Shown piece by piece: positions 32,733 through 41,832 of a stretch of 64,000 nt of DNA (the first letter of the stretch is position 1; each line of letters begins with the position of its first letter). The notes below the pieces were generated by a model. The model ran no database searches, was not told the origin of the DNA, and saw only the letters and a list, made by a program, of their open reading frames with translations. The DNA comes from Sulfitobacter sp. D7. GTDB lineage: Bacteria > Pseudomonadota > Alphaproteobacteria > Rhodobacterales > Rhodobacteraceae. The position numbers were made by a program, and so were the translations under genes. The DNA lies in assembly GCF_003611275.1 (NCBI RefSeq), contig NZ_CP020696.1, positions 1 through 64,000 on the forward strand, read 5' to 3'.

Positions 32733-35378
32733 ATGAGTGAGGCACTTCAGAAACTCTTCGAGCATGGCACGAAGTGGGTAAGGGCAGATTTCCACCTGCA
32801 CACTCAAGCGGATAAGGAATTTCGTTATGACGGCGACGCTGACCGTTTCGTCGCCAGCTATGTCGAGGCGCTTGAAGCTAACGGAACACGCCTTGCCGTC
32901 ATCACCAACCACAACAAATTTGACTTGGAAGAATTCAAGGCTCTGCGCAAGAGGGCGCGCAAATTCGGTATCGGTGTGCTCCCCGGCGTGGAACTATCCG
33001 TCAAGGACGGCGCAAACGGCGTTCACACACTCGTGGTATTTTCCGAAGCTTGGTTGGCCGATGGTCAGGATTACATCAACCAATTTCTTGGCGTAGCGTT
33101 TGCTGGGAAGGTTCCCGCGCAATACGAGCAGGAAAACGGACGTAGCAATGATGACCTGATCGAGACGCTCAGAAAACTGGAATCCTACAACCGCGACTTC
33201 TTCATTATCTTCGCGCATGTCGAGGCCAATAGTGGCCTGTGGAAGGAGTTAAGCGGCGGGCGAATGGGCGAACTTGCCGCTGAGCCGCTCATTCAAAAAT
33301 ATGCCCTTGGCTTCCAGAAGGTCCGCACCCATGACAAGCAGGATGGCGTTTGCCGCACGAAGGTCAAGCGCTGGTGGGGCGATCACTATCCAGCCGAAGT
33401 GGAAGGCTCTGATGCAAAAGAAATTTCTGAAATCGGCAAAGGTAAGAAGGTTTATCTGAAGCTTGGCGATGTTGGTTTCGATGCGGTGAAATTTGCCCTG
33501 ACTGATCATGCTTTCCGCGTTGCGCCGGATATACCGTCCATAGGCCATTCCCACATCAACGCCGTTCGCTTTGAAGGCGGGTTGCTGGATGGTAGGCGTG
33601 TTACCTTCTCTCCGCATCTGAATTGTCTGATTGGCATTCAGGGCAGCGGAAAATCTTCTATCCTGGAAAGCGTGCGCTACGCACTTGATATCCCCTTTGG
33701 CGAAAAGGCACAGGACAAGGAATATAAGGATAAGCTCCTGCCCCATGTTCTGAAAAGCGGCGGCAAGGTAATTGTCGAAGCGACCGATCGGCATGGCGGT
33801 CGCTATGAGGTAAGGCGCATCTGGGGGCATTTGCCGGATGTTTATGTCGATGGCGTGCTGCGCCCCGGTGTCTCCATTAAGGAGACGATCATCGCCAAGC
33901 CGCTTTACTTCGGGCAGAAGGACCTCTCCGCTGCTGGAAAGGGCTTCGGGCACGATCTTGTCGAAAAGCTCATGGGCGATAGCCTAAAGGGTGTGCGGCA
34001 AAAGATCGAGGAACGCGCGGGCGAACTAAAGTCGGCTATAGAGAGCTTCAATTCTGTCCGCGGCGATGCGGAGGACAAGCAAGCGCTGGAAGATGAACTC
34101 AAGGATGTTGAATTCAACCTGGAGCAATTCGACAAGCATGGCATCAAGGACAAGCTTGAAAAGCAATTGGCCTATAGCGAGGACCTGACCTACTGTCAGG
34201 GTATTGACGAGACGGCTGCGGCCTGGCGCAAGACGATTGATGATGCTGCAACCCAGGCCGAAGAAGATTTCAAGCTGATAGAAGTTCATGCCTCCGATCA
34301 AAATGCTGATTTCTTCACGCGCTACGCAGCCAAGGTGGAAGAGCTAAAAGGCACGGTTGCGACAGCCAAGGCTCTTGCTGCCACCATCAAGACCAAGTCC
34401 GGCGATCTGGATGAACTGCGCCAAGAGCTTGAAGGCGTGCGCGACGGCCTAAAGGAAGAATTTGCCGAGACCGAGCGGGAACTGGTCAAAGCGTTGGACG
34501 AACAGGGCGTTACCTCGATCCAGCCGGATGCCTATATCAAGCTTACGCAGCGCAAGCAGGAGCTTGAAGCTGAAATCGCCGAGCTGGCCAAGCGGACGGG
34601 AAAGGAAAAAACAAGGCTCGAAGCCGTCTTGATCGCCATGACATCGCTGAATGATGCCTGGCACGATGAATTCAAGTTAATCGCGGCGGCGCTGAAAATC
34701 ATCAACGAATCGCAAGGATCATTGAGAGTAAATGCAGCGTTCAAGGGAGACCGCAACGCCTTCACGACCCATATCGACGGGTTACTTCGAGGCAATAATC
34801 TTCGCAGGGAATATTATAATGCACTTGCAGAGGCTTACTCCGATTTTGGCGAGATTTTCAAAGACCTCGAAAAGGCTTGTGCTCACGCGAAGGGAAAAAG
34901 CGAGGACTTCAAAAAGCGCTTCATAGCAAATCTCTACGCACTCATCTCTTATCAGGTGCCTAACAGCTATGCGGTGACGTATCACGGCAAAGCACTTCTG
35001 TCGCATTCTCTTGGTCAGCGCGCCTCCGCGATGATGCTCTTCCTGCTTAGCCAGAAGGGGAATGATCTTCTGCTCATCGACCAGCCGGAAGATGATCTTG
35101 ATAGCCAGACCGTCTACGAGGAGGTGGTCAAGCTGCTTCGGCGGATCAAGCCAAACCAGCAATTCATCTTCGCGACACATAACGCGAATTTTCCGGTGCT
35201 TGGCGATGCCGAGACCATCACCACATGCAGCGCCAGCGATGATGATATCGCCATATCGGTTGGCAATATCGACGATAAGTCCTGTCAGTCCAACGTCATT
35301 TCCATCATGGAGGGCGGCCCGGAGGCATTTGAGCGCCGCAAGACAATCTATCAAATCTGGAAAGCCCGTGCCGTCTGA
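32733..35378 (+). CDS. PHP-domain/SMC-like ATPase fusion (TrlF-like)
   Basis: This 881-residue protein combines an N-terminal PHP phosphoesterase domain with an SMC/RecN-type ATPase. PHP metal ligands are visible in DFHLHTQAD (residues 19-27), VITNHNKFD and GVLPGVELS. The ATPase has Walker A GIQGSGKSS near 302, long coiled coil at about 440-660, a signature-like LSHSLGQRASAM near 755, and Walker B LLLIDQPEDDLD near 776 with a following FATHNANFP switch. NCBI uses TrlF for this architecture. Related nuclease-SMC proteins act in DNA repair or phage defence. It neighbours DarTG. Composition appears less GC-rich than the transfer genes, suggesting acquisition. Confidence 0.85.
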   Translation: MSEALQKLFEHGTKWVRADFHLHTQADKEFRYDGDADRFVASYVEALEANGTRLAVITNHNKFDLEEFKALRKRARKFGIGVLPGVELSVKDGANGVHTLVVFSEAWLADGQDYINQFLGVAFAGKVPAQYEQENGRSNDDLIETLRKLESYNRDFFIIFAHVEANSGLWKELSGGRMGELAAEPLIQKYALGFQKVRTHDKQDGVCRTKVKRWWGDHYPAEVEGSDAKEISEIGKGKKVYLKLGDVGFDAVKFALTDHAFRVAPDIPSIGHSHINAVRFEGGLLDGRRVTFSPHLNCLIGIQGSGKSSILESVRYALDIPFGEKAQDKEYKDKLLPHVLKSGGKVIVEATDRHGGRYEVRRIWGHLPDVYVDGVLRPGVSIKETIIAKPLYFGQKDLSAAGKGFGHDLVEKLMGDSLKGVRQKIEERAGELKSAIESFNSVRGDAEDKQALEDELKDVEFNLEQFDKHGIKDKLEKQLAYSEDLTYCQGIDETAAAWRKTIDDAATQAEEDFKLIEVHASDQNADFFTRYAAKVEELKGTVATAKALAATIKTKSGDLDELRQELEGVRDGLKEEFAETERELVKALDEQGVTSIQPDAYIKLTQRKQELEAEIAELAKRTGKEKTRLEAVLIAMTSLNDAWHDEFKLIAAALKIINESQGSLRVNAAFKGDRNAFTTHIDGLLRGNNLRREYYNALAEAYSDFGEIFKDLEKACAHAKGKSEDFKKRFIANLYALISYQVPNSYAVTYHGKALLSHSLGQRASAMMLFLLSQKGNDLLLIDQPEDDLDSQTVYEEVVKLLRRIKPNQQFIFATHNANFPVLGDAETITTCSASDDDIAISVGNIDDKSCQSNVISIMEGGPEAFERRKTIYQIWKARAV

Positions 35379-35596
35379 CCATATCTAAAAGAACACGAAA
35401 CGCTTCACCACTCTATTCTCGGCTACATTCGCCTCCGGTTTTTGCTGCACTCGGCTGTGAGCGGCCACTTCGGAGGCCCGAATGCAGCGCTGGCACACTT
35501 GGCTTTCCCGACTACGCTGCACACCGCCATAGATGATCGGTTCGGTGTAGCCGCAGCACAGCGAAAGTGAACTCGGTGAACGGCCGGACTGGGCCG

Positions 35597-36673
35597 TCAC
35601 CGTCGTCCAAGCCGTCCCAGTCTCGCAAGCTGCGCCAGCATTTTTGATCCCGAGTCTGCGGATCCTGTGCCGCCTCCGGAACCCGTCTGCCCCATGCCTT
35701 GCCGCGCTGGCATTTGCTGCACGCCCAAGAACTGCCGCGCCCTGAGGGCTGCGTATTCTGCGCCACTGGCCCCGCCGATGAGGTAGCGATTGTAGGCCTG
35801 CTGGCTTCCCATGGCGGCGCGGGCAAAGCTGTAGCCGCCGCCGAGACCTCCGGAGAGGGCGGGCATCATGATGTTGCCGGAGATCGCGCGGACGATGAAG
35901 GGCGTGGCGATAATGAAGCCCTTGGCCATGAGCACCATCATAAAGAAGGGTATGAGCGCGCCGATGTTGGAAGCCCCTTCCGGATCACCCAACTCGCCTA
36001 TGAGAGCCGAGGCCACCCCGGTGATGGTCGCGAAGACCCCTGCGACCACGATAGGGTAGATCGCGAAGGAGATAAGCGCGGATAACCAGCGCGCGAAATA
36101 ATCCTTGGTCACCTCGAAGAGGGTCAGGAAAATCATCACCGGGGCGATCCCGATCAGAAGCGCGATCATCAGTCGGGAGGCCACGAGGATGAAGGCGGCC
36201 AGTCCGCCGAGGATTGAGAGTAGAAGCACACCGACTATGTCAAGCATGGCGCCAGCCATCCAGTTCAGCTCGGACCCGGCAGCGTTTAGATAGTCGCCCA
36301 GCTCCGCGATCAGCCGGTCGAATTCCTCCGCGAAGGTGCCTGAAGGGCCCGGGCTGCCGCCGCCAACTGAAGCTACAAGCGCGCCCGCGATACTGTCGAT
36401 CCCATAGAGAATGGCAGATGAGAACGCGTTGAACTGCATCCAGTTGGTCGCGAATATCCCGATGAGCCCGATCTTGACCGCGAGCCAGAAGGCTGTGTGC
36501 CCATCCATGGCCCGGTATTGATAGATCATGTTGATTCCGACGAGGATCACCACCAACGTTGTCCCCAAAACCAGGAGCGTGCCGACCGTTGCCGCAACCG
36601 CACCAAACTGGGTCTCAGCGGCGGTGTCGAGATAGGCCTGGGAGGTTTCAACGAAGTAGGTGACGACACTCAT
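35597..36673 (-). CDS. virB6: VirB6, inner-membrane channel subunit
   Basis: This 358-residue polytopic protein is the last gene of the virB operon. At least six hydrophobic segments are visible, with the VirB6 core LMIALLIGIAPVMIFLTLF followed by ARWLSALISFAIYPI. The C-terminal 80 residues are glycine- and glutamine-rich and cytoplasmic or periplasmic. VirB6 forms the base of the translocation channel in the inner membrane. It lies 12 bp after the small secreted protein gene. Confidence 0.92.
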   Translation of the reverse strand: MSVVTYFVETSQAYLDTAAETQFGAVAATVGTLLVLGTTLVVILVGINMIYQYRAMDGHTAFWLAVKIGLIGIFATNWMQFNAFSSAILYGIDSIAGALVASVGGGSPGPSGTFAEEFDRLIAELGDYLNAAGSELNWMAGAMLDIVGVLLLSILGGLAAFILVASRLMIALLIGIAPVMIFLTLFEVTKDYFARWLSALISFAIYPIVVAGVFATITGVASALIGELGDPEGASNIGALIPFFMMVLMAKGFIIATPFIVRAISGNIMMPALSGGLGGGYSFARAAMGSQQAYNRYLIGGASGAEYAALRARQFLGVQQMPARQGMGQTGSGGGTGSADSGSKMLAQLARLGRLGRR

Positions 36674-36685
36674 CGCGGGATTGCC

Positions 36686-37096
36686 TTACCAATTGCCTGC
36701 GGCGTCGCAGATGGCCTTGGCGGCAGTTCGGGCGGCGTTGGCGCGGCGATTGTAGCCTTCCGAGGCTTCGAGCATTTCCCACCGTTCGTCGCTCGCGTAG
36801 CTCTCCCGAAACATCGCCTCGGCCGCGTCCCAGGACGGGAACCGGGTCGCGCAGTCGCAGTTGCCGATCTCGACGACCCGCTCGAGGTTCTGGGCGCGAT
36901 AGATGTCCTGAACCAGAACCCGCTGATAGGCTTGGCGCAGGGGGATCTCCTGCATCCAGATGGGCTCGGCGGGCCGGTCCGGACAGACGTCAAAGCTGCG
37001 ATCGAGGGTTGGCACCAGGTCGCGCTCGGCAACGGCGAAGGCAGGCGTCAGGCTTAGGGCCAGTGCGGCCAAGGCGAGGTGCTGCGCCTGCCTCAT
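36686..37096 (-). CDS. Small secreted protein in the virB operon
   Basis: From the ATG at 37096 the protein has 136 residues with a clear signal peptide (MRQAQHLALAALALSLTPAFA). The mature part has three cysteines (DVCPDR, GNCDCA) plus a fourth near the end (AICDAAGNW) that may form disulfides. It is not one of the named VirB subunits. Its ATG overlaps the stop of the gene before it as ATGA. A periplasmic accessory role in pilus assembly is inferred only from position. Confidence 0.75.
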   Translation of the reverse strand: MRQAQHLALAALALSLTPAFAVAERDLVPTLDRSFDVCPDRPAEPIWMQEIPLRQAYQRVLVQDIYRAQNLERVVEIGNCDCATRFPSWDAAEAMFRESYASDERWEMLEASEGYNRRANAARTAAKAICDAAGNW

Positions 37097-37287
37097 GCCG
37101 TGGCTCCAGCGGGTGTGGTTTCGCGTTTCAGGAAAACGGTGTGCCCGATATTGGCGAATTCCGAAGTGCTGATCGACACCACCTCCCACCCGTCTGCGCC
37201 CTTCTCGTTCAGGCTGGCCTGCATGTCGGAGAGGCTGGTTTTGCGGGTCATGGGAAAGGACAAGATATCGTATTCAAAGGTCTTCAT
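37093..37287 (-). CDS. DUF4177-like small protein
   Basis: This 64-residue protein (MKTFEYDILSFPM, then LNEKGADGWEVVSIS) has the pattern of the DUF4177 family of small alpha-beta proteins. It starts at 37287, overlaps the virB11 stop by 4 bases, and itself overlaps the next gene, so it is translationally coupled inside the virB operon. Function unknown; no signal peptide. Confidence 0.78.
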   Translation of the reverse strand: MKTFEYDILSFPMTRKTSLSDMQASLNEKGADGWEVVSISTSEFANIGHTVFLKRETTPAGATA

Positions 37288-38270
37288 GGGGAAGCTCCAA
37301 TCTCAGTTGCGCCGGGCAGGTAGAATTCGGTAATGCCGCGCCGACCGTCATGGCGACCGGCCTGGATGATCACATCGATGGAATTCTCGATGTACTGGAT
37401 CATGTCGGCATAGGTCATCGGGATCTCGGTCTTGAGTGCCGCGATCGCGAGCCGCTGCACGGCGAGTTGCGGGGTTTCGGCATGCAGTGTGGTCATGGAC
37501 CCGCCATGGCCGGTGTTGATGGCTTCCAGGAAGGTCATGGCCTCCTTGCCGCGCACCTCGCCCAGGATGATCCGGTCGGGGCGCATGCGCAGCGTGGCGG
37601 TGAGAAGCACATCGGCGGTCTGGAATTCCGCGTCGCGATTGGCGATGAGGGTCACGGCATTTGGCTGGGTCGGCAGAAGCTCGGCGGCTTCTTCGATGGT
37701 GACGATGCGTTCCTCGGCTGGTACGTGAGAGAGGATCTTGCGCGCGGCCACGGTCTTGCCGGTGGAGGTGCCGCCCGAGACGATCATGTTGAGTTTGTTC
37801 GCGACGCAGAAGGCGAGCGCATCATCGATCAAACCCGCGGCCACCACGGCGCGCAAGGCGCGCTTTTTTTCGACGCGCAGGTCTTCGAGCTTGCGCTCTT
37901 TTCCGTAGAGGAAATCGAGCGCAATTCCCTCGAGTGGCAGGCTCGAGAAGAACCGCAAGCTGATCGACATGGCTGACAGCACGGCGGGCGGGGTGATGAC
38001 CTGCGCGCGGATCGGGCGACCCTTATAGGTGATCGAAACCGAGACGATGGGGCGGTCCTTGCTCATCGTGGTATTGGCAGAGGACGCGATCTGGTTGCCG
38101 AGGTCCCTGACCTGAACGCTCGTCAGCCTCTGGTCCAGTGCGCGCATGAAGTGATCGCCCTGGAATTCGCCCCAACAGGTCCCGTCGGGGTTGATGCAGA
38201 TCTCGATGACATCGTCGCGGGCGGCGGCGTCGATCCGGTCGAGCGAGGTTTCGAGATAGCTCAGCGACAT
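37284..38270 (-). CDS. virB11: VirB11, secretion ATPase
   Basis: From the ATG at 38270 the protein has 328 residues. The N-terminal domain has ICINPDGTCWGE. Walker A GGTSTGKT is at 166-173, the Asp box-like TIEEAAELL follows, then LRMRPDRIILGEVRGKEAMTFLEAINTGHGGSMTTLHA, all VirB11/GspE features. It forms a cytoplasmic hexamer powering pilus biogenesis and substrate transfer with VirB4 and VirD4. It starts 4 bp after virB10. Confidence 0.95.
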   Translation of the reverse strand: MSLSYLETSLDRIDAAARDDVIEICINPDGTCWGEFQGDHFMRALDQRLTSVQVRDLGNQIASSANTTMSKDRPIVSVSITYKGRPIRAQVITPPAVLSAMSISLRFFSSLPLEGIALDFLYGKERKLEDLRVEKKRALRAVVAAGLIDDALAFCVANKLNMIVSGGTSTGKTVAARKILSHVPAEERIVTIEEAAELLPTQPNAVTLIANRDAEFQTADVLLTATLRMRPDRIILGEVRGKEAMTFLEAINTGHGGSMTTLHAETPQLAVQRLAIAALKTEIPMTYADMIQYIENSIDVIIQAGRHDGRRGITEFYLPGATEIGASP

Positions 38271-38274
38271 GGGC

Positions 38275-39654
38275 TCAGAATATCTCCAGATCGCGGTCGA
38301 CCATGACAGTAACGCGCGCGCCCTGGTCGACATAGATGACGGGGCCGATGGAGAGGTAATCGCCCATGACGCTGTCCGTGGCATCTGCCAGATCATCGCC
38401 AACGTCTTCGAGAACGTCGGCGGCAGTCTCATCCTGGACCTCGGAGGCGGCGGCACTAGGTGCCGCGGAGATCAGCGAGATCAGGGCGGCCGACCCGAAA
38501 CGCTCGGCAAAGCGCGTGTCCACGAAACCGGTGACACCCGAACGGCCAAGTTCATCGCCCCCGAAGGAGCTGATCTGGATAGTTTGATTGTCAGGCAGGA
38601 TGATCCGGTCCCAGGCGATGGTTACCCGGCGCTGCGCGATATCGACGCCAGCGCGGTAGCGCCCGATGAGACGGGACCCGCGGGGGATCAAGAGGCGCGC
38701 GCCATCGACGCTGTAGACATCCTCGGACACTACGGCACGGGTCTGGCCGGGTAGCGAGCTGTCGAGGGCGGTTTCCATGACGGCCTGGATCATTGTGCCC
38801 TGAATGATGGTGTTGGAAGGATTGGCGATCACCTCGGCCTGCGTCACCGTGGAGGGCAGCGCACCGTTCAGGACGAAATCCGTCACCTCGCCAAAAGTGC
38901 GTTCGGTCAGAGCCGTTTCATTCGCTCCGGAGGCACCACCAAAAGCGATGGTGGGAGAGACGATGCGCCGCTCCTGGAAGGCGCGTTCCTCCGCGGCGCG
39001 GCGCTCCAGCTCGGCCATGCGCCGGGCTTCTTCCTCACGGCGCAGTCGCTCTTGCTCACGTGCGCGCAGCTCATCCTCCGTAGGGCCCGTTGGCGCGGGT
39101 TGGGGTCGGCTGGCCTCGAGTTGGGCCAGTTCCAGATCCATGCGGAGTTGCTCAAGGCTTCGATCCCGCGCCGTCAGTTCGTCCTGAAATCGTTGCTGTG
39201 CTGCTTCCGAGGCGGCTTGTAGCGCCGCGATCTGAGCAGTCAGCGCGTCAATTGCCTCTGCGGCGGCGGTGTCTTCCTCGACAACTGGTTCAGGGGCGTT
39301 GCGCAACTCCTCGATCTGGGCCTGCAGGGCGGTGATCTGCGCCAGAAGCTCCGCGTTGGGCTCGAAGGGGTCTGGTCCAGCGAACACAACCTCGGGCTCG
39401 GGCGGGGGCAAGGTCTCGATAGCGCCAAAGCCATCCCCTTCGTTTTGGAAGACGTCCGGAGTGGCCGTCGGCAAGGCTTCCTCTTCGTCGGGCTGTGAGA
39501 GGAGATAAAGCAGGGCACCACCCGCGCCGATGACGAAGACCACGGCCAGCGCGAGAAGGGGCGACCGGCGCTGCGCCGCTATGGGCGCGCGGGCACTGCC
39601 TTTCTCAAGGGCGGCGAGGCGCCTTTCCAGCTCGGTGTTCTCGGTATCGCTCAA
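38275..39654 (-). CDS. virB10: VirB10, core-complex protein spanning both membranes
   Basis: I start at the TTG at 39654, which overlaps the virB9 stop (TTGA) and gives MSDTENTELERRLAALEKG. One membrane helix follows (PLLALAVVFVIGAGGALLYLL). A long linker (about 60-260) contains helical coiled-coil repeats rich in A, Q, E and R instead of the usual proline-rich region. The C-terminal TrbI domain has IPRGSRLIGRYRAGVDIAQRR and GPVIYVDQGARVTVMVDRDLEIF. VirB10 links inner-membrane ATPases to the outer-membrane pore. Length 459 residues is normal to long. Confidence 0.92.
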   Translation of the reverse strand: MSDTENTELERRLAALEKGSARAPIAAQRRSPLLALAVVFVIGAGGALLYLLSQPDEEEALPTATPDVFQNEGDGFGAIETLPPPEPEVVFAGPDPFEPNAELLAQITALQAQIEELRNAPEPVVEEDTAAAEAIDALTAQIAALQAASEAAQQRFQDELTARDRSLEQLRMDLELAQLEASRPQPAPTGPTEDELRAREQERLRREEEARRMAELERRAAEERAFQERRIVSPTIAFGGASGANETALTERTFGEVTDFVLNGALPSTVTQAEVIANPSNTIIQGTMIQAVMETALDSSLPGQTRAVVSEDVYSVDGARLLIPRGSRLIGRYRAGVDIAQRRVTIAWDRIILPDNQTIQISSFGGDELGRSGVTGFVDTRFAERFGSAALISLISAAPSAAASEVQDETAADVLEDVGDDLADATDSVMGDYLSIGPVIYVDQGARVTVMVDRDLEIF

Positions 39655-40346
39655 GAGGTGGCCTCCGCGGGCGGGATCGCCTCGATGCAGACCACCTCTT
39701 CGCCAAGTCGCAGGATCCATTGGCGGTTCACGCCGCTGACGCGGATCACGCCGTCTTCAGGAGTTTGCGTGTTGACCGTGCGCTCGCGGGCTCCCGCGTA
39801 GCGGAAGATCGCGGGCACAGGCGCGTTTCTTGGAAACGCGAAATACGTGAACGTCCCGTCATCCCAGATGCGGGTTGGCGTAAACTCGGTCCGCGCGCTG
39901 GCACCGTAGTTGTAGTTCGGCGCTTGGGCGGCGATGGCCCGGGTCGGGCGCGCATCGTCCTCCGGATAGCGGAACTGCACCACGTAGAAGGTTGGGCTGC
40001 GGACCTCCTGGACGTTGAAGTAGTAGCTGCGGCGGTTGGTATAGACTGTCACATTGGTATGCACCCCGCGCGCCACAGGCTTGATCGCGAAGGCCTGACC
40101 GCCCGGGACGCCGTCGATCTCGAAGCCCTCGGTGTCGCCCGCGATGATCGAGCGGATGCTTTCGCCCTCGCCGAACTCGATGGTGGTCACATGGGTGAGC
40201 GACACGCTGAGACGGTAGACCTGACCCTCCTGGTAGGTGGCCAAGCGCACTCGGCTGTCGTTGGGACCGCCACGCGGGATGGCTTCGGCAGAGGCGAGGC
40301 CGGGCAACAGGGCAATGACAAAAATAAGCGATCTTATAAACAACAA
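39651..40346 (-). CDS. virB9: VirB9, outer-membrane core protein
   Basis: This 231-residue protein begins at a TTG at 40346 directly after virB8, with a signal peptide ending at about SAEAIP. The VirB9 domain shows VRLATYQEGQVYRLSVSLTHVTTIEFGEGE and, near the C-terminus, PTRIWDDGTFTYFAFPRNAPVPAIF. With VirB7 and VirB10 it forms the outer-membrane ring. No ATG is available near the start, which suggests coupling to virB8. Confidence 0.93.
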   Translation of the reverse strand: MLFIRSLIFVIALLPGLASAEAIPRGGPNDSRVRLATYQEGQVYRLSVSLTHVTTIEFGEGESIRSIIAGDTEGFEIDGVPGGQAFAIKPVARGVHTNVTVYTNRRSYYFNVQEVRSPTFYVVQFRYPEDDARPTRAIAAQAPNYNYGASARTEFTPTRIWDDGTFTYFAFPRNAPVPAIFRYAGARERTVNTQTPEDGVIRVSGVNRQWILRLGEEVVCIEAIPPAEATS

Positions 40347-40348
40347 CG

Positions 40349-41002
40349 TCAGTTCTCCAATCTGTCGGAGCGGATGGAATATTCGAGAACGGTGAAGCCG
40401 AATGGATTGGTCCAGACCTCATCGATGGAGCGGCGGGTCTCCGGGCGGAACTCGAAGAGAAGCGTCGCAGTGAAGAGGCCGGTCTGGGTGCCGTTAATGG
40501 ACGTCAGGCGCTTGCGCAGGCGGACCGTCGCGCGGTTGGTTCCGATCCGGTTGATGCTGAGGATTTCCACGTCGAGCCGAGCATTGGGGCCATAGACCGT
40601 CGGCGGGTAATTCTCGTTGGCGCTGTTCCAGATCTGGCGCAGCCCGCTCTCGGCAGCTCCGTCCGAGCGACGCAGGACGCTGCGGATGCGCAGATCGTTG
40701 TCGAGCTGGTTATAGACCTCCCGGTCGGCCACATAGCGGAACACCTCCGCCTCAATGATCGCCTGGTTGGCGGTGACGGATGTGGCCCCAACGGACGCCT
40801 CGGGCAGGGCAAAACCAGTGGCGGGATCATAGGGGACAACGACGGGGGGCGGGTCGACATCGAGGATCGAGACAGCCGCGGCACTCAGACAGCCGATGAT
40901 ACCGAAGACAAGGCCCATCAGGCCAAGGCGTTGCCAGAGCCGTTCGCGGCGTAAAGCACCATAGACCAGTTCTTCCTCGATGATTTCTTGTTCAGTCGCC
41001 AC
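40349..41002 (-). CDS. virB8: VirB8, inner-membrane assembly factor
   Basis: This 217-residue protein starts at a GTG at 41002. A short cytoplasmic N-terminus, one membrane helix (LMGLVFGIIGCLSAAAVSIL) and the periplasmic NTF2-like domain are visible, with VSVTANQAIIEAEVFRYVADREVYN and IWNSANENYPPTVYG. It bridges VirB6, VirB9 and VirB10. It sits 18 bp after virB5. Confidence 0.93.
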   Translation of the reverse strand: MATEQEIIEEELVYGALRRERLWQRLGLMGLVFGIIGCLSAAAVSILDVDPPPVVVPYDPATGFALPEASVGATSVTANQAIIEAEVFRYVADREVYNQLDNDLRIRSVLRRSDGAAESGLRQIWNSANENYPPTVYGPNARLDVEILSINRIGTNRATVRLRKRLTSINGTQTGLFTATLLFEFRPETRRSIDEVWTNPFGFTVLEYSIRSDRLEN

Positions 41003-41019
41003 CCGTCATGCCCCCACGA

Positions 41020-41832
41020 TTAGTCTGCCCGGAGGTCCGGCAAGGTGAAATCCATGAAGCGCTGCTCTTCGGCGATGGTGGCGGCATCGATCACGCCGCC
41101 GGTGCCATCGCCCACGGTCTGGATGGCTTCGAGTTGCCACATGGCGACCAGCGCAATGGCGAGCTCCGCGGTCACGCGCGTGTTGAGATCGATGCTTTCC
41201 TTGAGTTCGTCCATGTCGTCGATGAGCCCGACAAGGCGGTCTACCCGCTCGAGCGATTGGCCGGCATCCTCATAGCTGTTCTGGGCGGCGGCTGAGACGA
41301 GCGCGCCGGTGGTGGCCTGCGTCGCCACGCGGTTGGCCCCGGGATTGCCGCTTGCGGCCATTTCCGAGAGGGTGTCTTCGTCAAAGCCGAGGTCGGCCAG
41401 CACCCGGTCCATCTGGGTTTCGATCTCGCCTGCGCCGGAGCCGGACAGGCCGGAGAAATCCCCCGTCTTGATCGCCTCAATCGTGGCGAGGATGTCCCCG
41501 AACTCCTGGTCGAGTAGGCCATTGAGTTCGTCTTCCATCTCGGTGCGGATGATTTCTGGAAGCTCGGCGAGGCGGGTGAGGGCCTCGTAGGTTCTTTGCA
41601 GCTCCGCGAGTTGGTCCGTGAGCGTGGCAAGCTGTTCGCGGAGCTGCGTCAGCTGCTCGTTCTGCAGGATCTCGTCCTCGATCATCTGCCGGAGCTGCTG
41701 GATATTTTGCGTGATGTTCTGGGTGTCGACGACGGGCACGCCTTGCGCGAGGGCAGGGGATAGGGCGTCCAGATGCAGGCCAATCCCAAGCGTTGTGGCC
41801 AAGGCCGTCCTCAAGAGCAGATGTCCCATCAT
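41020..41832 (-). CDS. virB5: VirB5, minor pilus protein
   Basis: This 270-residue secreted protein has a signal peptide ending ALAQ and the mature start GVPVVDTQNITQNIQQL. Long helices dominate (about 40-105 and 190-250), as in VirB5/TrbJ proteins found at the pilus tip. The C-terminus ESIDLNTRVTAELAIAL and RFMDFTLPD is mirrored in the preceding gene product (41829-42983), showing common origin. Its start overlaps the previous stop by 4 bp (ATGA). Confidence 0.88.
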   Translation of the reverse strand: MMGHLLLRTALATTLGIGLHLDALSPALAQGVPVVDTQNITQNIQQLRQMIEDEILQNEQLTQLREQLATLTDQLAELQRTYEALTRLAELPEIIRTEMEDELNGLLDQEFGDILATIEAIKTGDFSGLSGSGAGEIETQMDRVLADLGFDEDTLSEMAASGNPGANRVATQATTGALVSAAAQNSYEDAGQSLERVDRLVGLIDDMDELKESIDLNTRVTAELAIALVAMWQLEAIQTVGDGTGGVIDAATIAEEQRFMDFTLPDLRAD

